Assembly (NCBI RefSeq): GCF_045635475.1
Contig: NZ_JBJGXI010000011.1
Coordinates: forward strand, 48,817 to 112,816
Origin: JBJGXI01 sp045635475
GTDB taxonomy: Bacteria; Bacillota; Bacilli; Bacillales; Amphibacillaceae
DNA: 64,000 bases
Direction: 5' to 3'
Below the pieces are notes generated by a model. That model saw nothing but the letters and a program-made list of their open reading frames with translations, did not search any database and had not been told where the DNA came from. Of this stretch, positions 44,817 to 54,205 are shown one piece after another. Positions within the stretch are counted from its first letter, which is position 1. Each line of letters opens with the position of its first letter. A program made the translations under genes and the position numbers.

Positions 44817-45930
44817 ATGAACATAGAAACTGAATTTTTCACGCTTCGTCAACTGGGAGATGGAGTCTATGCAGCGATTGCAAAACCTGGACAGGGGGCA
44901 TGGAGTAATGCGGGCTTTGTAGATTTGGGTGAGGAGTTACTCGTATTTGATGCCTTTTCTACTATATCTGCTGCACAATCATTAAAACAAATAGCAGAAA
45001 AGCTCACTTCAAAAAAGGTGAAATACTTAATTAATAGTCACTATCATGGTGACCATGTCTTCGGTAACCAAGTGTTTATCGATGCCGTGATAGTCTCCAC
45101 AGCTTTAACACGAAAGTGGAGCATCGAACAGAATGTGATCAAAGATATCGAATCATAAGAAAAGCGCAGAGCGCCCGCTTAGAAACGTAGCGACTGGAGC
45201 GAATCGACTAAGATAAAGGAATCACGATGAGCTTGCGAATCGATGATGACTTATCGTAAGGCGATTCGTGAAGTCGCCTAGTTTCTGGCGCTCGGAGCTA
45301 GACACATGCATAATTTTATACTTTCTTGTCCTAGAACAAAAGCAAATGCGCGCCTATCTAAACAGTTTACAAAAGCAGGTGGATGCAACTCATGATGCTA
45401 TTTTAAGAGATAGCTTGACCAATCAATACAACGAAATGTCCAAGGTTCTTGATGACCTACCACACTTGCAAATGGTGTATCCTTCTCTTACATTTAACGA
45501 ACACTTAACTATACATGGATCTAAACGCGATGTTGAATTACATTGCTTTGGCGGTGGACATACGTCAAGCGATTTATTTCTGTATATACCCGATGATAAC
45601 ATTGCATTTATGGGGGATATCGTGACTGACGGTATCCATTTGCCAATTTTTGACCCAGAAGCCTTTATATCAATACTAGCGAAAGTTAGACAAATCAACA
45701 TCGATACAATCGTACCTGGACACGGAGAAATCGGGACATTATCGCTTGCTGAAACGTTAACGGAATACCTTTCTAATATCATTAAGCAGGTGAAGAAAGC
45801 ACATGACCATAATAAGACATTCGATGAATTTACTGCTACGTTTAGTCTTCCAGATCAATTCAAAAATTGGAAGGGTATAAATGGAATTAAGCGTAATCTA
45901 ACAACTGTTTATAGTTTTTATAAAAGCTAA
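44817..45930 (+). pseudogene. Metallo-beta-lactamase-fold hydrolase split by a repeat element
   Basis: Two halves of one MBL-fold gene. The first (44817-45158) has the zinc motif NSHYHGDHVFG and ends in VIKDIES, stop. The second, in another frame from about 45340, continues with EQKQMRAYLNSLQKQV, then LHCFGGGHTSSD, FMGDIVTDG and VPGHGEIG, the remaining metal sites. Between them lies a palindromic repeat element of about 170 bp that shifts the frame and brings in a stop. The ancestral protein was probably about 310 aa. Inactive unless the halves assemble. Confidence 0.85.
45160..45333. repeat. Bacillaceae-type palindromic repeat inserted in a gene
   Basis: Non-coding insert beginning AAGAAAAGCGCAGAGCGCCC, with CTAAGATAAAGGAATCACGA in the middle and GGCGCTCGGAGCTAGACA near the end, then AATTTTATACTTTCTTGT. 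The left AGCGC..GCGCCCGCTTAG and right CTAG..GGCGCT parts can pair. The same kind of sequence is scattered in many Bacillus and relatives, from memory. Exact ends are uncertain by some bases. Confidence 0.7.
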
Positions 45931-45953
45931 TCTTCTGTAAAGCAGGTGCCAAA

Positions 45954-46721
45954 ATGATAGAAACTTTTAAACTTCCTTTATTTGATGAGGACCGACAAAT
46001 CCGTATATATGTGCCTGAAAATTACCATTCTAGCAGTATAAATTACCCTGTCTTATACATGCATGATGGGCAGAATGTTTTTTTAGAGGAAGACGCTATT
46101 GGCGGTGTTTCTTTAGAAATTCATCGATATTTAGAAGATAATCATATTAACCTGATTGTTGTTGCCATCGACCTTAATATTACTGGCGAGGAACGTATCA
46201 ATGAGTATTGTCCATGGACGAACGGCGAATACAGTAAAAAACTATTAGGCTACCAAAGCACTTCCGGTGGCAAAGGGGCACACTATGTTGATTTTATCGT
46301 TGATCAGTTAAAACCGATGATCGACAAAAAGTACCGTACATTACCAAACGAAACTTACATGGCTGGTATTTCCTTAGGTGCTTTAATTTCCACTTATGCA
46401 ATGTGTTGTTACCCGCAAATTTTCAAACGAATTGCTGCAATTTCTGCCGCTTACTATCGCAATCAAGAAGAAATTGAGAGGCTATTAAGAAGCTCCGATT
46501 TATCTAAGGTCGAACGATTTTACTTGGATTGCGGGACAAGGGAAAGCGGGGCTAATGATGTAATATCCACAGCGTTCTTATAATCGAACGAAGCTGTCTT
46601 CTTGATTGTTAAAGAAAAAATAGCAGATTCGGAATTTCACGTGTTGGATGATGCGGAGCATAACTATGAGAATTTTAAAAAGCGGGTACCGAAAGTAGTA
46701 GCTTTTTTGACAGCTAATTAG
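45954..46721 (+). pseudogene. Alpha/beta hydrolase (putative esterase) with internal stop
   Basis: Esterase-family hydrolase interrupted by an in-frame TAA at 46581-46583. Before it: VLYMHDGQNVF and the nucleophile elbow AGISLGALIS (Ser). After it, in the same frame: SNEAVFLIVKEKIADSEF and DDAEHNYENFKKRVPK with the expected catalytic His, ending at TAG 46719-46721. One base change would restore a 255-residue enzyme. The truncated 209-residue product would lack His and be inactive. Starts 24 bases after the split MBL gene. Confidence 0.85.
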
Positions 46722-46738
46722 ATTAGGAGGTTTGTACT

Positions 46739-47386
46739 ATGGAAAAATACAAAATTATTTTATTTGATTTAGACGGGACACTAACCGATCCGAAAGAAGG
46801 CATCACTAAATCGGTACAATTTGCATTAAAAAGGATCGGTATCGACGAACCTGTTTTAGATAATCTTGACCGTTTTATCGGTCCACCGCTACAGGATTCA
46901 TTTGCTGACTTTTATGATTTAGATAATACGCAAACAAATGAGGCAATCGCTTTTTACAGAGAAAGATTTGTGGAAAATGGCATGTTTGAGAACAAGCTAT
47001 ATACTGGCATTTCTCTTTTGTTAGAGCAATTGAAGCAACAATACACACTTGTTGTGGCAACGTCCAAGCCTACTGTTTTTGCAGAACAAATACTGAGTTT
47101 CTTTCAAATTGATAACTATTTTGAAATCGTTGTTGGCAGTAATTTAGATGGTACAAGGAATTCAAAAGCAGAGATTATTCAATACATTCCTGATATTTAC
47201 AAAGATTTTAAGCAAGATGAGTTCGTTATGATTGGGGACCGAAAGCACGATATAATCGGGGCTGTGAAAAACGGGATTGACTCCGTAGGTGTTACATACG
47301 GCTATGGTTCAGCGGAAGAGCTAATAGATGCCGGAGCTACTTATGTTTTTGGTGATGTGGACCAATTAAATGGCTTTTTCAGCTAG
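46739..47386 (+). CDS. HAD-superfamily phosphatase (Gph/PnuT-like)
   Basis: 215-residue phosphatase. Motif I FDLDGTLTDPKEG (Asp nucleophile), motif II VVATSKPTVF, Lys in SKAEII, motif III MIGDRKHDI. Helical cap between 20 and 80 as in phosphoglycolate phosphatase-like enzymes. ATG after TTAGGAGG. Probably hydrolyses phosphoglycolate or a nucleotide; not determinable. Confidence 0.88.
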   Translation: MEKYKIILFDLDGTLTDPKEGITKSVQFALKRIGIDEPVLDNLDRFIGPPLQDSFADFYDLDNTQTNEAIAFYRERFVENGMFENKLYTGISLLLEQLKQQYTLVVATSKPTVFAEQILSFFQIDNYFEIVVGSNLDGTRNSKAEIIQYIPDIYKDFKQDEFVMIGDRKHDIIGAVKNGIDSVGVTYGYGSAEELIDAGATYVFGDVDQLNGFFS

Positions 47387-47410
47387 TCCAGTAAGGATGG
47401 GAGTAGAAAA

Positions 47411-47434
47411 CAGTCGTGCACGGATGCACGACTG
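47411..47434. terminator. Bidirectional terminator
   Basis: CAGTCGTGCA CGGA TGCACGACTG, a perfect ten-bp stem with a four-base loop between the HAD and allantoinase genes. Confidence 0.8.
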
Positions 47435-47438
47435 TTGC

Positions 47439-48788
47439 TTAATTTTTCAACCATTTTCCGGTTGGGCTTTCGATTATCTGCATATTTTGATAAACAATCT
47501 TTCCGCCTAATATCGTCGTATCAATACTACATGGAAACGTGTGATTTACATACAGACTGTGCTTATGCTTGGAAAACAAGTCCTCTTCCGTAACTTTAAA
47601 ACCAGCATTCAAATTGATGATTGCAAAATCTGCATCACAGCCAACTTTAATCTCCCCTTTTTGTGGGTAAAGTCCAAATCGTTGTGCTGGCTGGAGCGCT
47701 GTTAATCTAGCAATTTTCCATAACGGGATATCATTTTCAAGTGCAAGCTCGACCATCGACAATAACGAGAATTGTCCACCACTAATACCGCCCCAAGCTT
47801 TAAACATATTATTATCCTCGGTCACCTTTAATTCCCACGGACTTGGCGAGTGATCTGATGCTACCATATCAAATTGGCCTTCTTTAATTAATTCAATTAA
47901 TTTTTGCTGCTCGGATTGTGCTCGCAGTGGCGGAGCACATTTTGCTGCTGGGCCGATTTCGCTTAAATCATTATCATTAAACATGAGATAATGTGGGCAC
48001 GTTTCCACCGTAACATCCTGTCCCCGTTGCTTTGCTTCCGTAATTAGTTTGACCGCACGTTCACTGCTAATGTGAACAAAATGGAGGGCGCACCCGGTAA
48101 CCTCCCCATAATGTAGGGCGCGTTGTACTGCTTCAACCTCAGCAGCAATCGGGCGTGAAGCCGTGTATGATTCAGCACTTTTTAACCCTTGTGCTTCCAT
48201 TTCTCGTTGCATCTCAGTAACGATAAGCGCACTTTCGGCATGTAAAGCTAAAATTTTGCCTAGTTCAGCTATCTTTTTCATGCCATTAAATAACGTTTGA
48301 TCATCAACCGCCTCAAACTCTTGATTTCCAGAAGGTGATATAAATGCTTTAAACCCTACCACACCCGCTTCAGCTAGGTCAGCTAACTGATCAATATTGC
48401 CGGGTACGAGGCCGCCCCATAATCCAAAATCAGTATATGATTTTGCCGCTGCTATTTTCGTTTTATCTTTCAGCGCTTTTTTATCTATAGTAGATGGTAC
48501 TCCATTTAGAGGCATATCAAAATACGCCGTCGCCCCACCAGCTGCCATCATCGCAGATCCAGTCGAAATCCCTTCCCAATCCGCGCGTCCTGGTTCGTTA
48601 AAATGCACATGCACATCAATCATTCCTGGGAAAATGTGCTTGCCCTCGGCATCGATGATTTTTGCTCCCGAGGCAGTTATACTTTCGGCGATATCAGTTA
48701 TAATTCCATCTTTGACTGCAATATCCACTTTTTCAGCTTCGTTCGCTAAAATCGCAGTCCCATTCTTTATGACCAAATCGTAGCTCAT
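47439..48788 (-). CDS. allB: Allantoinase
   Basis: 449-residue cyclic amidohydrolase converting allantoin to allantoate in purine breakdown. Metal motifs DVHVHFNEPGRADWEG, carboxylated Lys in VVGFKAFIS, LHAES, HFVHISS and ASDHSPS; the SPSP context after the metal Asp separates it from dihydroorotase and hydantoinase. It stands alone, without the other puc/all genes. Start ATG with GGGGGA upstream. Confidence 0.92.
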   Translation of the reverse strand: MSYDLVIKNGTAILANEAEKVDIAVKDGIITDIAESITASGAKIIDAEGKHIFPGMIDVHVHFNEPGRADWEGISTGSAMMAAGGATAYFDMPLNGVPSTIDKKALKDKTKIAAAKSYTDFGLWGGLVPGNIDQLADLAEAGVVGFKAFISPSGNQEFEAVDDQTLFNGMKKIAELGKILALHAESALIVTEMQREMEAQGLKSAESYTASRPIAAEVEAVQRALHYGEVTGCALHFVHISSERAVKLITEAKQRGQDVTVETCPHYLMFNDNDLSEIGPAAKCAPPLRAQSEQQKLIELIKEGQFDMVASDHSPSPWELKVTEDNNMFKAWGGISGGQFSLLSMVELALENDIPLWKIARLTALQPAQRFGLYPQKGEIKVGCDADFAIINLNAGFKVTEEDLFSKHKHSLYVNHTFPCSIDTTILGGKIVYQNMQIIESPTGKWLKN

Positions 48789-48893
48789 GATCGTCCCCCA
48801 TCTCTTTTTATCTATTATACTAATTTATAGATAATTTTGAAAATTCATGTATGATAGAGAGAGTGGGAATAATATATAGAAAGGAAGCGAATC

Positions 48894-49823
48894 GTGATTA
48901 CAAAACATCGTGTGGAACCATTGATTTTACAGCAATTAAAGCATTTGAAAAACCGCTCAGATTTACCCGAAGAGAATTTGAACTATCTTTATAATTTGGA
49001 AAAAGGATGGGAGGGAGAACGACGTTTTGATAGTGTTTTAGAAGAAATCTCAAGTGATTGTCTCATCCTCAACGATCTACTCCTAGAAGTAAATAATACC
49101 ACTTTCCAAATTGATTCCTTATTAATCTGTCAGCAAGCAGTCTATTTATATGAAGTGAAAAATTACGAAGGAGACTTTTACATGGAAGGAGATCGCTTTT
49201 ATGCAGCATCAGGATCTGAGATTAAAAATCCGATCCAGCAGCTAAAGCGAAGTGAATCGTTGCTAAGACAACTGCTTCAACAAAATGGCTACAAATTCAC
49301 CATCAGCGCTTCCCTCGTTTTTGTAAATCCCGAATTCACCCTATATCAAGCCCCATTGAACTCACCAATCATTTTCCCAACCCAACTAAACCGCTATATG
49401 AAAAAAATATCTAATAACACACAAAAGCTAAACCAAAAACATCACAAGTTGGCCAAGCACCTAGCAAGTTTACACTCGATTGACAACTCATTCGCACAAC
49501 TACCACCATTTGATTTCGAGTCTTTGAAAAAAGGGGTAGTTTGTCCTGAGTGTTGTTCCTTTTTGAAGTCTGTTAATTGGAATTTTGTGTGTGATCGTTG
49601 TGGGTATGAAGAGAGGGCCTACGTAGGAGTAAAACGGAGCGTGGAGGAATTAATCCTGTTACTTCCTAAGCATAAAATCACAACAAGAACAGTACACGAA
49701 TGGTGTGGTAGGATTAGAAGTAGAGAATCGTTAAAAGATATTTTATGTAAAAGCTATCAGTTAGTATCCCGAGGCCAATCATCCTACTATATTATCAGGA
49801 AAGAAGCGAGGGCACGAGAATGA
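48894..49823 (+). CDS. NERD-domain protein with zinc ribbon
   Basis: 309 residues, GTG start after AAAGGAAG. NERD (nuclease-related) domain about 40-150: GWEGERRFD, LILNDLLLEVNN, QIDSLLICQQAVYLYEVKN (acidic and EVKN core of a PD-(D/E)XK fold) and NPIQQLKRSE. C-terminal ribbon CPECCSF...CDRCGYEE and a basic HTH-like tail (VHEWCGRIRSRESLKDIL). Probably a nucleic-acid-binding or -cutting protein; in vivo role unknown. A minisatellite follows. Confidence 0.85.
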   Translation: MITKHRVEPLILQQLKHLKNRSDLPEENLNYLYNLEKGWEGERRFDSVLEEISSDCLILNDLLLEVNNTTFQIDSLLICQQAVYLYEVKNYEGDFYMEGDRFYAASGSEIKNPIQQLKRSESLLRQLLQQNGYKFTISASLVFVNPEFTLYQAPLNSPIIFPTQLNRYMKKISNNTQKLNQKHHKLAKHLASLHSIDNSFAQLPPFDFESLKKGVVCPECCSFLKSVNWNFVCDRCGYEERAYVGVKRSVEELILLLPKHKITTRTVHEWCGRIRSRESLKDILCKSYQLVSRGQSSYYIIRKEARARE

Positions 49824-49910
49824 TTTCTTTGGTTTGGCACTAACAGAGTGGCAATTAGTTAATTAGGGATTTGTGGTCGAGAGTGATCTAGTATTTTTTC
49901 AATCACCTGC

Positions 49911-50691
49911 GATTCAGCTGCGGATCTAGTATATTATCTTGCTCCACTGCATCAAACGTACTCGTTCAGCTGCCGATCTAGTATATCTTCCTGCTCCACT
50001 GCATTAAACGTATTCGTTCAGCTGCCGATCTAGTATATCTTCCTGCTCCACTGCACTAAACATACTCGTTCAGCTGCTGATCTAGTACATCTTTCTGCTC
50101 CACTGCACTAAACATACTCGTTCAGCTGCTGATCTAGTACATCTTTCTGCTCCACTGCATTAAACGTACTCGTTCAGCTGCTGATCTAGTATATCTTCCT
50201 GCTTCACTGCACTAAACGTACTCGTTCAGCTGCTGATCTAGTACATCTTTCTGCTCCACTGCACTAAACGTACTCGTTCAGCTGCCAATCTAGTATATCT
50301 TCCTGCTTCACTGCATTAAACGTACTCGTTCAGCTGCCGATCTAGTATATCTTTCTGCTCCACTGCATTAAACGTACTCGTTCACACGCTGATCTAGTAT
50401 ATCTTCCTGCTTCACTGCACTAAACGTACTCGTTCAGCTGCCAATCTAGTATATCTTCCTGCTTCACTGCATTAAACGTACTCGTTCACACGCTGATCTA
50501 GTATATCTTCCTGCTTCACTGCACTAAACGTACTCGTTCAGCTGCCGATCTAGTATATCTTCCTGCTTCACTGCACTAAACATACTCGTTCAGCTCCTGA
50601 TCTAGTACATCTTCCTGCTCCACTGCATCAATCGTACTCGTTCAAACGAGGATCTAGTACATCTTCCTGCCACACTGCATCAAACGTACTA
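49911..50691. repeat. Minisatellite: fifteen 52-bp units
   Basis: Tandem array between the NERD gene and purD. Core of each unit: GATCTAGTATATCTTCCTGC, then TCCACTGCAYYAAACGTACT, then CGTTCA and a variable GCTGCC, GCTGCT or CACGCT. Fifteen units fill 781 bases (the first has one extra base); a degenerate piece of a further unit is at 49884. 52 is not a multiple of three and no long frame crosses it, so it is not coding. There are no unique spacers. Confidence 0.9.
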
Positions 50692-50751
50692 ATTCAACCG
50701 ATGAACTACGCAAATCACCCAAACAACAAAGCCCTTAATTAACAAAAACAA

Positions 50752-50800
50752 AAATCCGAGCTGTAACCCCATTCCCCTAACGTGGTCACAACTCGGATTA
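50752..50800 (-). terminator. Terminator of the pur operon
   Basis: Minus strand AATCCGAGTTGTGACC and GGTTACAGCTCGGATT pair with two mismatches; TTTTTGTTTTTG follows. It closes the purine operon just after purD. Confidence 0.8.
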
Positions 50801-50803
50801 TAT

Positions 50804-52054
50804 TTAAAAACCTATATCCCGACGATAAAAGAATCCGTCCACCTTATCAAAAATACGCAAATAATCATATATTTTCGCTTGAGCCGCCGCAGACTCTGCT
50901 TGCACGGATCCAACGAGCAGAACACGCCCGCCAGTGGACACGTAGTCATCTCCACGTTTGTCTGTGCCCGCATGAATGACAAAGCAGTCATCCGGCACAG
51001 CATCTAATCCAACAGGAAGAGCAACACCTTTATCATACGCTCCCGGGTAACCTTTCGATGCGACGACGACGCCGATTGAATAGGCATCACGCCACTTCAA
51101 ACGTGGGTCATCCCCGTTACTTACGTCAATCATGACCTGTAGTAAATCGTTCTCAAGCAATGGCAATACAACCTGGGTTTCTGGGTCACCGAATCGTGCA
51201 TTGAACTCTATTACTTTTGGCCCTTCTGGAGTTTCAATTAATCCTGCATATAAAATGCCAGTAAACGCACGGTCTTCAGCTAACAATCCAGCAGCAGCGG
51301 GCCGCAGAACTTTTTCAATCGCTTCCTCAACGACCGGGGCAGCCAAATCTGGCACTGGTGCAAATGCCCCCATCCCACCGGTATTTGGACCTTTATCCTC
51401 GTCATAGGCACGTTTGTGGTCACGTGCAGGCACCATTGGAAACACATTCTCACCGTGGACGAATGCCATTAAAGAGAACTCTTTTCCGTCTAGGAACTCT
51501 TCAACTACAACACGACTTCCCGCTTCGCCAAATTGATTATCAACGAGCATGCTTTCCACCGCAGCGATCGCTTCCTCAACAGAAAGTGCAACGACAACAC
51601 CTTTGCCAGCAGCTAAACCGTCCGCTTTAATCACAATCGGGGCACCTTGTTCAGCAATATAGCTTTTCGCTTCGTCCACATTTGTGAATGTTTGATGATT
51701 TGCAGTTGGTATATTATATTTGTTCATAAATTCCTTAGCGAAATCTTTGCTACCTTCAATTAATGCAGCTTCCTTTGTTGGACCAAACACGTTTAATCCA
51801 GCCTCTTGAAACGCATTGACCACACCTGCCAACAAAGGTACTTCTGGTCCAACGAATGTCCAATCGATCATATGGTCTGATGCAAAGGCAACAAGCTGGT
51901 CGACATCATCATCTTTAATGTCGATACAGGTAGCAACCTGATCGATGCCACCATTTCCAGGTGTAGCGTAAATCATATCGATCTGTTCACTTTCTCTAAG
52001 CTTGTTCACAATGCTGTGCTCGCGTCCGCCGCCACCGATAACTAAAACATCCAT
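50804..52054 (-). CDS. purD: Phosphoribosylamine-glycine ligase
   Basis: 416 aa, second step of purine synthesis: phosphoribosylamine + glycine + ATP to GAR. ATP-grasp fold with N-terminal DVLVIGGGGREHSIV, ADGLAAGKGVVVA, FSLMAFVHGEN, GPNTGGMGAF and EFNARFGDPETQ. Last gene of the operon, 26 bases after purH. Confidence 0.97.
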   Translation of the reverse strand: MDVLVIGGGGREHSIVNKLRESEQIDMIYATPGNGGIDQVATCIDIKDDDVDQLVAFASDHMIDWTFVGPEVPLLAGVVNAFQEAGLNVFGPTKEAALIEGSKDFAKEFMNKYNIPTANHQTFTNVDEAKSYIAEQGAPIVIKADGLAAGKGVVVALSVEEAIAAVESMLVDNQFGEAGSRVVVEEFLDGKEFSLMAFVHGENVFPMVPARDHKRAYDEDKGPNTGGMGAFAPVPDLAAPVVEEAIEKVLRPAAAGLLAEDRAFTGILYAGLIETPEGPKVIEFNARFGDPETQVVLPLLENDLLQVMIDVSNGDDPRLKWRDAYSIGVVVASKGYPGAYDKGVALPVGLDAVPDDCFVIHAGTDKRGDDYVSTGGRVLLVGSVQAESAAAQAKIYDYLRIFDKVDGFFYRRDIGF

Positions 52055-52080
52055 CGCACTTCCCCCTGTTTTCGAAAATT

Positions 52081-53613
52081 TTAGTGCTTAAAGTGACGCA
52101 TACCCGTGAATACCATGGTGATGCCATGTTTATCACATGCATCAATCGAATCTTGATCACGCTTTGATCCACCTGGTTGAATAATTGCGGTTATACCTGC
52201 TGCAGCGGCTGCTTCAACTGTGTCCGGCATTGGGAAAAATGCATCTGATGACATCACTGCACCTTTGGCCTTATCGCCCGCTTGCTCTAGTGCGATTTTC
52301 GCTGCACCAACACGGTTCATTTGACCAGCACCGACACCGATCGTTTGATCACCTTTTGCAACAACGATTGCATTTGATTTCACGTGTTTCACGACTTTCC
52401 ATGCGAAAAGTAATTCCTCTAACTCTTGCTCGGTTGGTTGACGTTTAGTTGCAACGGTTACGTCGTCTTTTGTTACGCTTGCAACGTCACGGTCTTGAAC
52501 GAGCAATCCACCAATCACACTTACCACCTTTTTCGGGTTTACAGGCGATTGGTCTACTGGAGTCTCAAGTAAACGGATATTTTTCTTTACAGTTAAGATT
52601 TCAAGTGCTTTTTCCGAGAAAGATGGAGCGATTACTATTTCCAAGAAAATGTCTTTTAACTGGTTTGCAGTTGCTTCATCTACTTCTTTGTTCAAGGCTA
52701 CGATACCACCAAATATCGAGACTGGATCAGCATCGTAAGCTTTTGCAAAAGCTTCTGAAATCGATGCGCCAATACCGATGCCACACGGGTTCATATGCTT
52801 TACAGCTACTGCCGCAGGCTCAGAGAATTCTAATACCATCTCAAGTGCTGCGTTTGCGTCTTGAATATTGTTGTAAGACAGCTCTTTACCGTGAAGTTGT
52901 TTGGCATTTGCAATTGATGCACCTTTCACGTTGCCTTCTTTATAAAAAGCAGCTTGCTGATGTGGATTTTCACCATAACGTAATGACTGCACTTTCTCAT
53001 ATGTAACGGTATACGTTTCTGGATCTTGTTCGTCTGTGATATCAATAAAATAATTGCAAATCATCGCATCGTAATTTGCTGTGTGGCGGAATACTTTTGC
53101 CGCTAGTAGCTTACGGTCTTCTACTGATTGTGTGCCTTCCTGCAATCCAGCAAGCACGCTATCATAATCGCTCGGATCTACAATAACAGTCACGTCACGG
53201 AAATTTTTTGCAGCAGAACGCAGCATCGTTGGTCCACCAATATCAATGTTTTCGATGGCGTCTTCTTCGCTAACACCTTCTTTTGCGATTGTTTCTTTAA
53301 ATGGATAAAGATTAACAACGACAATATCAATTGGGTCGATATCGCGCTCTTCTAACTGCTCGATGTGCGATGAATCGTCGCGGCGAGCGAGTAGTCCTGC
53401 GTGGATAAATGGATGTAATGTTTTGACACGGCCGTCTAATATTTCATCAAAATTTGTAACTGCAGATACCGGTATTGCTGGTAATCCTTCTGCTTGTAAT
53501 GCTTTTAACGTTCCGCCTGTTGATACTAGTTCATAGCCTAGTGCGTCCAACCCTTTTGCAAATGCAGCTAAGTTGGTTTTATCTGAAACACTCAGTAGTG
53601 CTCTTTTTTTCAT
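52081..53613 (-). CDS. purH: Bifunctional AICAR transformylase / IMP cyclohydrolase
   Basis: 510 aa, last two steps to IMP. N-terminal MGS-like cyclohydrolase (SVSDKTNLAAFAKGL, STGGTLKAL, DGRVKTLHP) and C-terminal transformylase with KHMNPCGIGIG and SDAFFPMPD. 16 bases after purN; start ATG after AAAGGGG. Confidence 0.97.
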   Translation of the reverse strand: MKKRALLSVSDKTNLAAFAKGLDALGYELVSTGGTLKALQAEGLPAIPVSAVTNFDEILDGRVKTLHPFIHAGLLARRDDSSHIEQLEERDIDPIDIVVVNLYPFKETIAKEGVSEEDAIENIDIGGPTMLRSAAKNFRDVTVIVDPSDYDSVLAGLQEGTQSVEDRKLLAAKVFRHTANYDAMICNYFIDITDEQDPETYTVTYEKVQSLRYGENPHQQAAFYKEGNVKGASIANAKQLHGKELSYNNIQDANAALEMVLEFSEPAAVAVKHMNPCGIGIGASISEAFAKAYDADPVSIFGGIVALNKEVDEATANQLKDIFLEIVIAPSFSEKALEILTVKKNIRLLETPVDQSPVNPKKVVSVIGGLLVQDRDVASVTKDDVTVATKRQPTEQELEELLFAWKVVKHVKSNAIVVAKGDQTIGVGAGQMNRVGAAKIALEQAGDKAKGAVMSSDAFFPMPDTVEAAAAAGITAIIQPGGSKRDQDSIDACDKHGITMVFTGMRHFKH

Positions 53614-53629
53614 GGGTGTGTTCCCCTTT

Positions 53630-54205
53630 CTACTTGTCGTTCAGTAAGTGTTGAATCGTTTGTGGATATAAATAATGCTCAATTGTTTGAATGCGTTGCT
53701 GTAAGGAAGTTCTATCTTCTTCTGGCTCAATCGACAATGCTTGCTGGGCAATGATTTTCCCAGTATCCATACCAGCATCAACGTAATGGATGGTTACACC
53801 GGTTACTTGAACGCCAGCCTGTAACGCTTGACCTATCGCGTCTAAGCCTGGGAATGCTGGCAATAATGACGGATGGATGTTAACTATTTTCGACGGATAT
53901 GCGTCTAGTAAAGTTTGTCCAATTAACCGCATATAACCAGCCAGGACAATCCATGCTACATTCGCTTCTGTAAGTTGTGCAACGATTTCTTGCTCAAATG
54001 CTTGCTTCGATGGATAGCTCTTTGGTTGAAATGCGAAAACTGGCACACCGTATCGTTCCGCTTTTTCTAGTACCTTCACTTCTGGCTTATCACAAACTAG
54101 CAGACTAACTGTTGCATCGAGCTTTCCTAGTTCGATTGCCTCCATAATAGCAACAAAATTACTTCCTGTACCAGAGGCAAACACAGCAATGTTGGAATGT
54201 GTCAT
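53630..54205 (-). CDS. purN: GAR transformylase
   Basis: 191 aa, N10-formyl-THF-dependent third step. AVFASGTGSNF, LAGYMRLIG, IVNIHPSLLPAFPG and HYVDAGMDTG with the catalytic Asn-His-Asp set. ATG overlaps the purM stop (ATGA). Confidence 0.97.
   Translation of the reverse strand: MTHSNIAVFASGTGSNFVAIMEAIELGKLDATVSLLVCDKPEVKVLEKAERYGVPVFAFQPKSYPSKQAFEQEIVAQLTEANVAWIVLAGYMRLIGQTLLDAYPSKIVNIHPSLLPAFPGLDAIGQALQAGVQVTGVTIHYVDAGMDTGKIIAQQALSIEPEEDRTSLQQRIQTIEHYLYPQTIQHLLNDK

Noticed and set aside
49911..50691. CRISPR array
   Set aside because: Units are 52 bp repeated throughout with no unique spacers, and no cas gene is in the window.
52185..53006. Plus-strand open frames opposite purH
   Set aside because: Leu/Arg/Gln-rich shadows of a well-conserved gene on the other strand.
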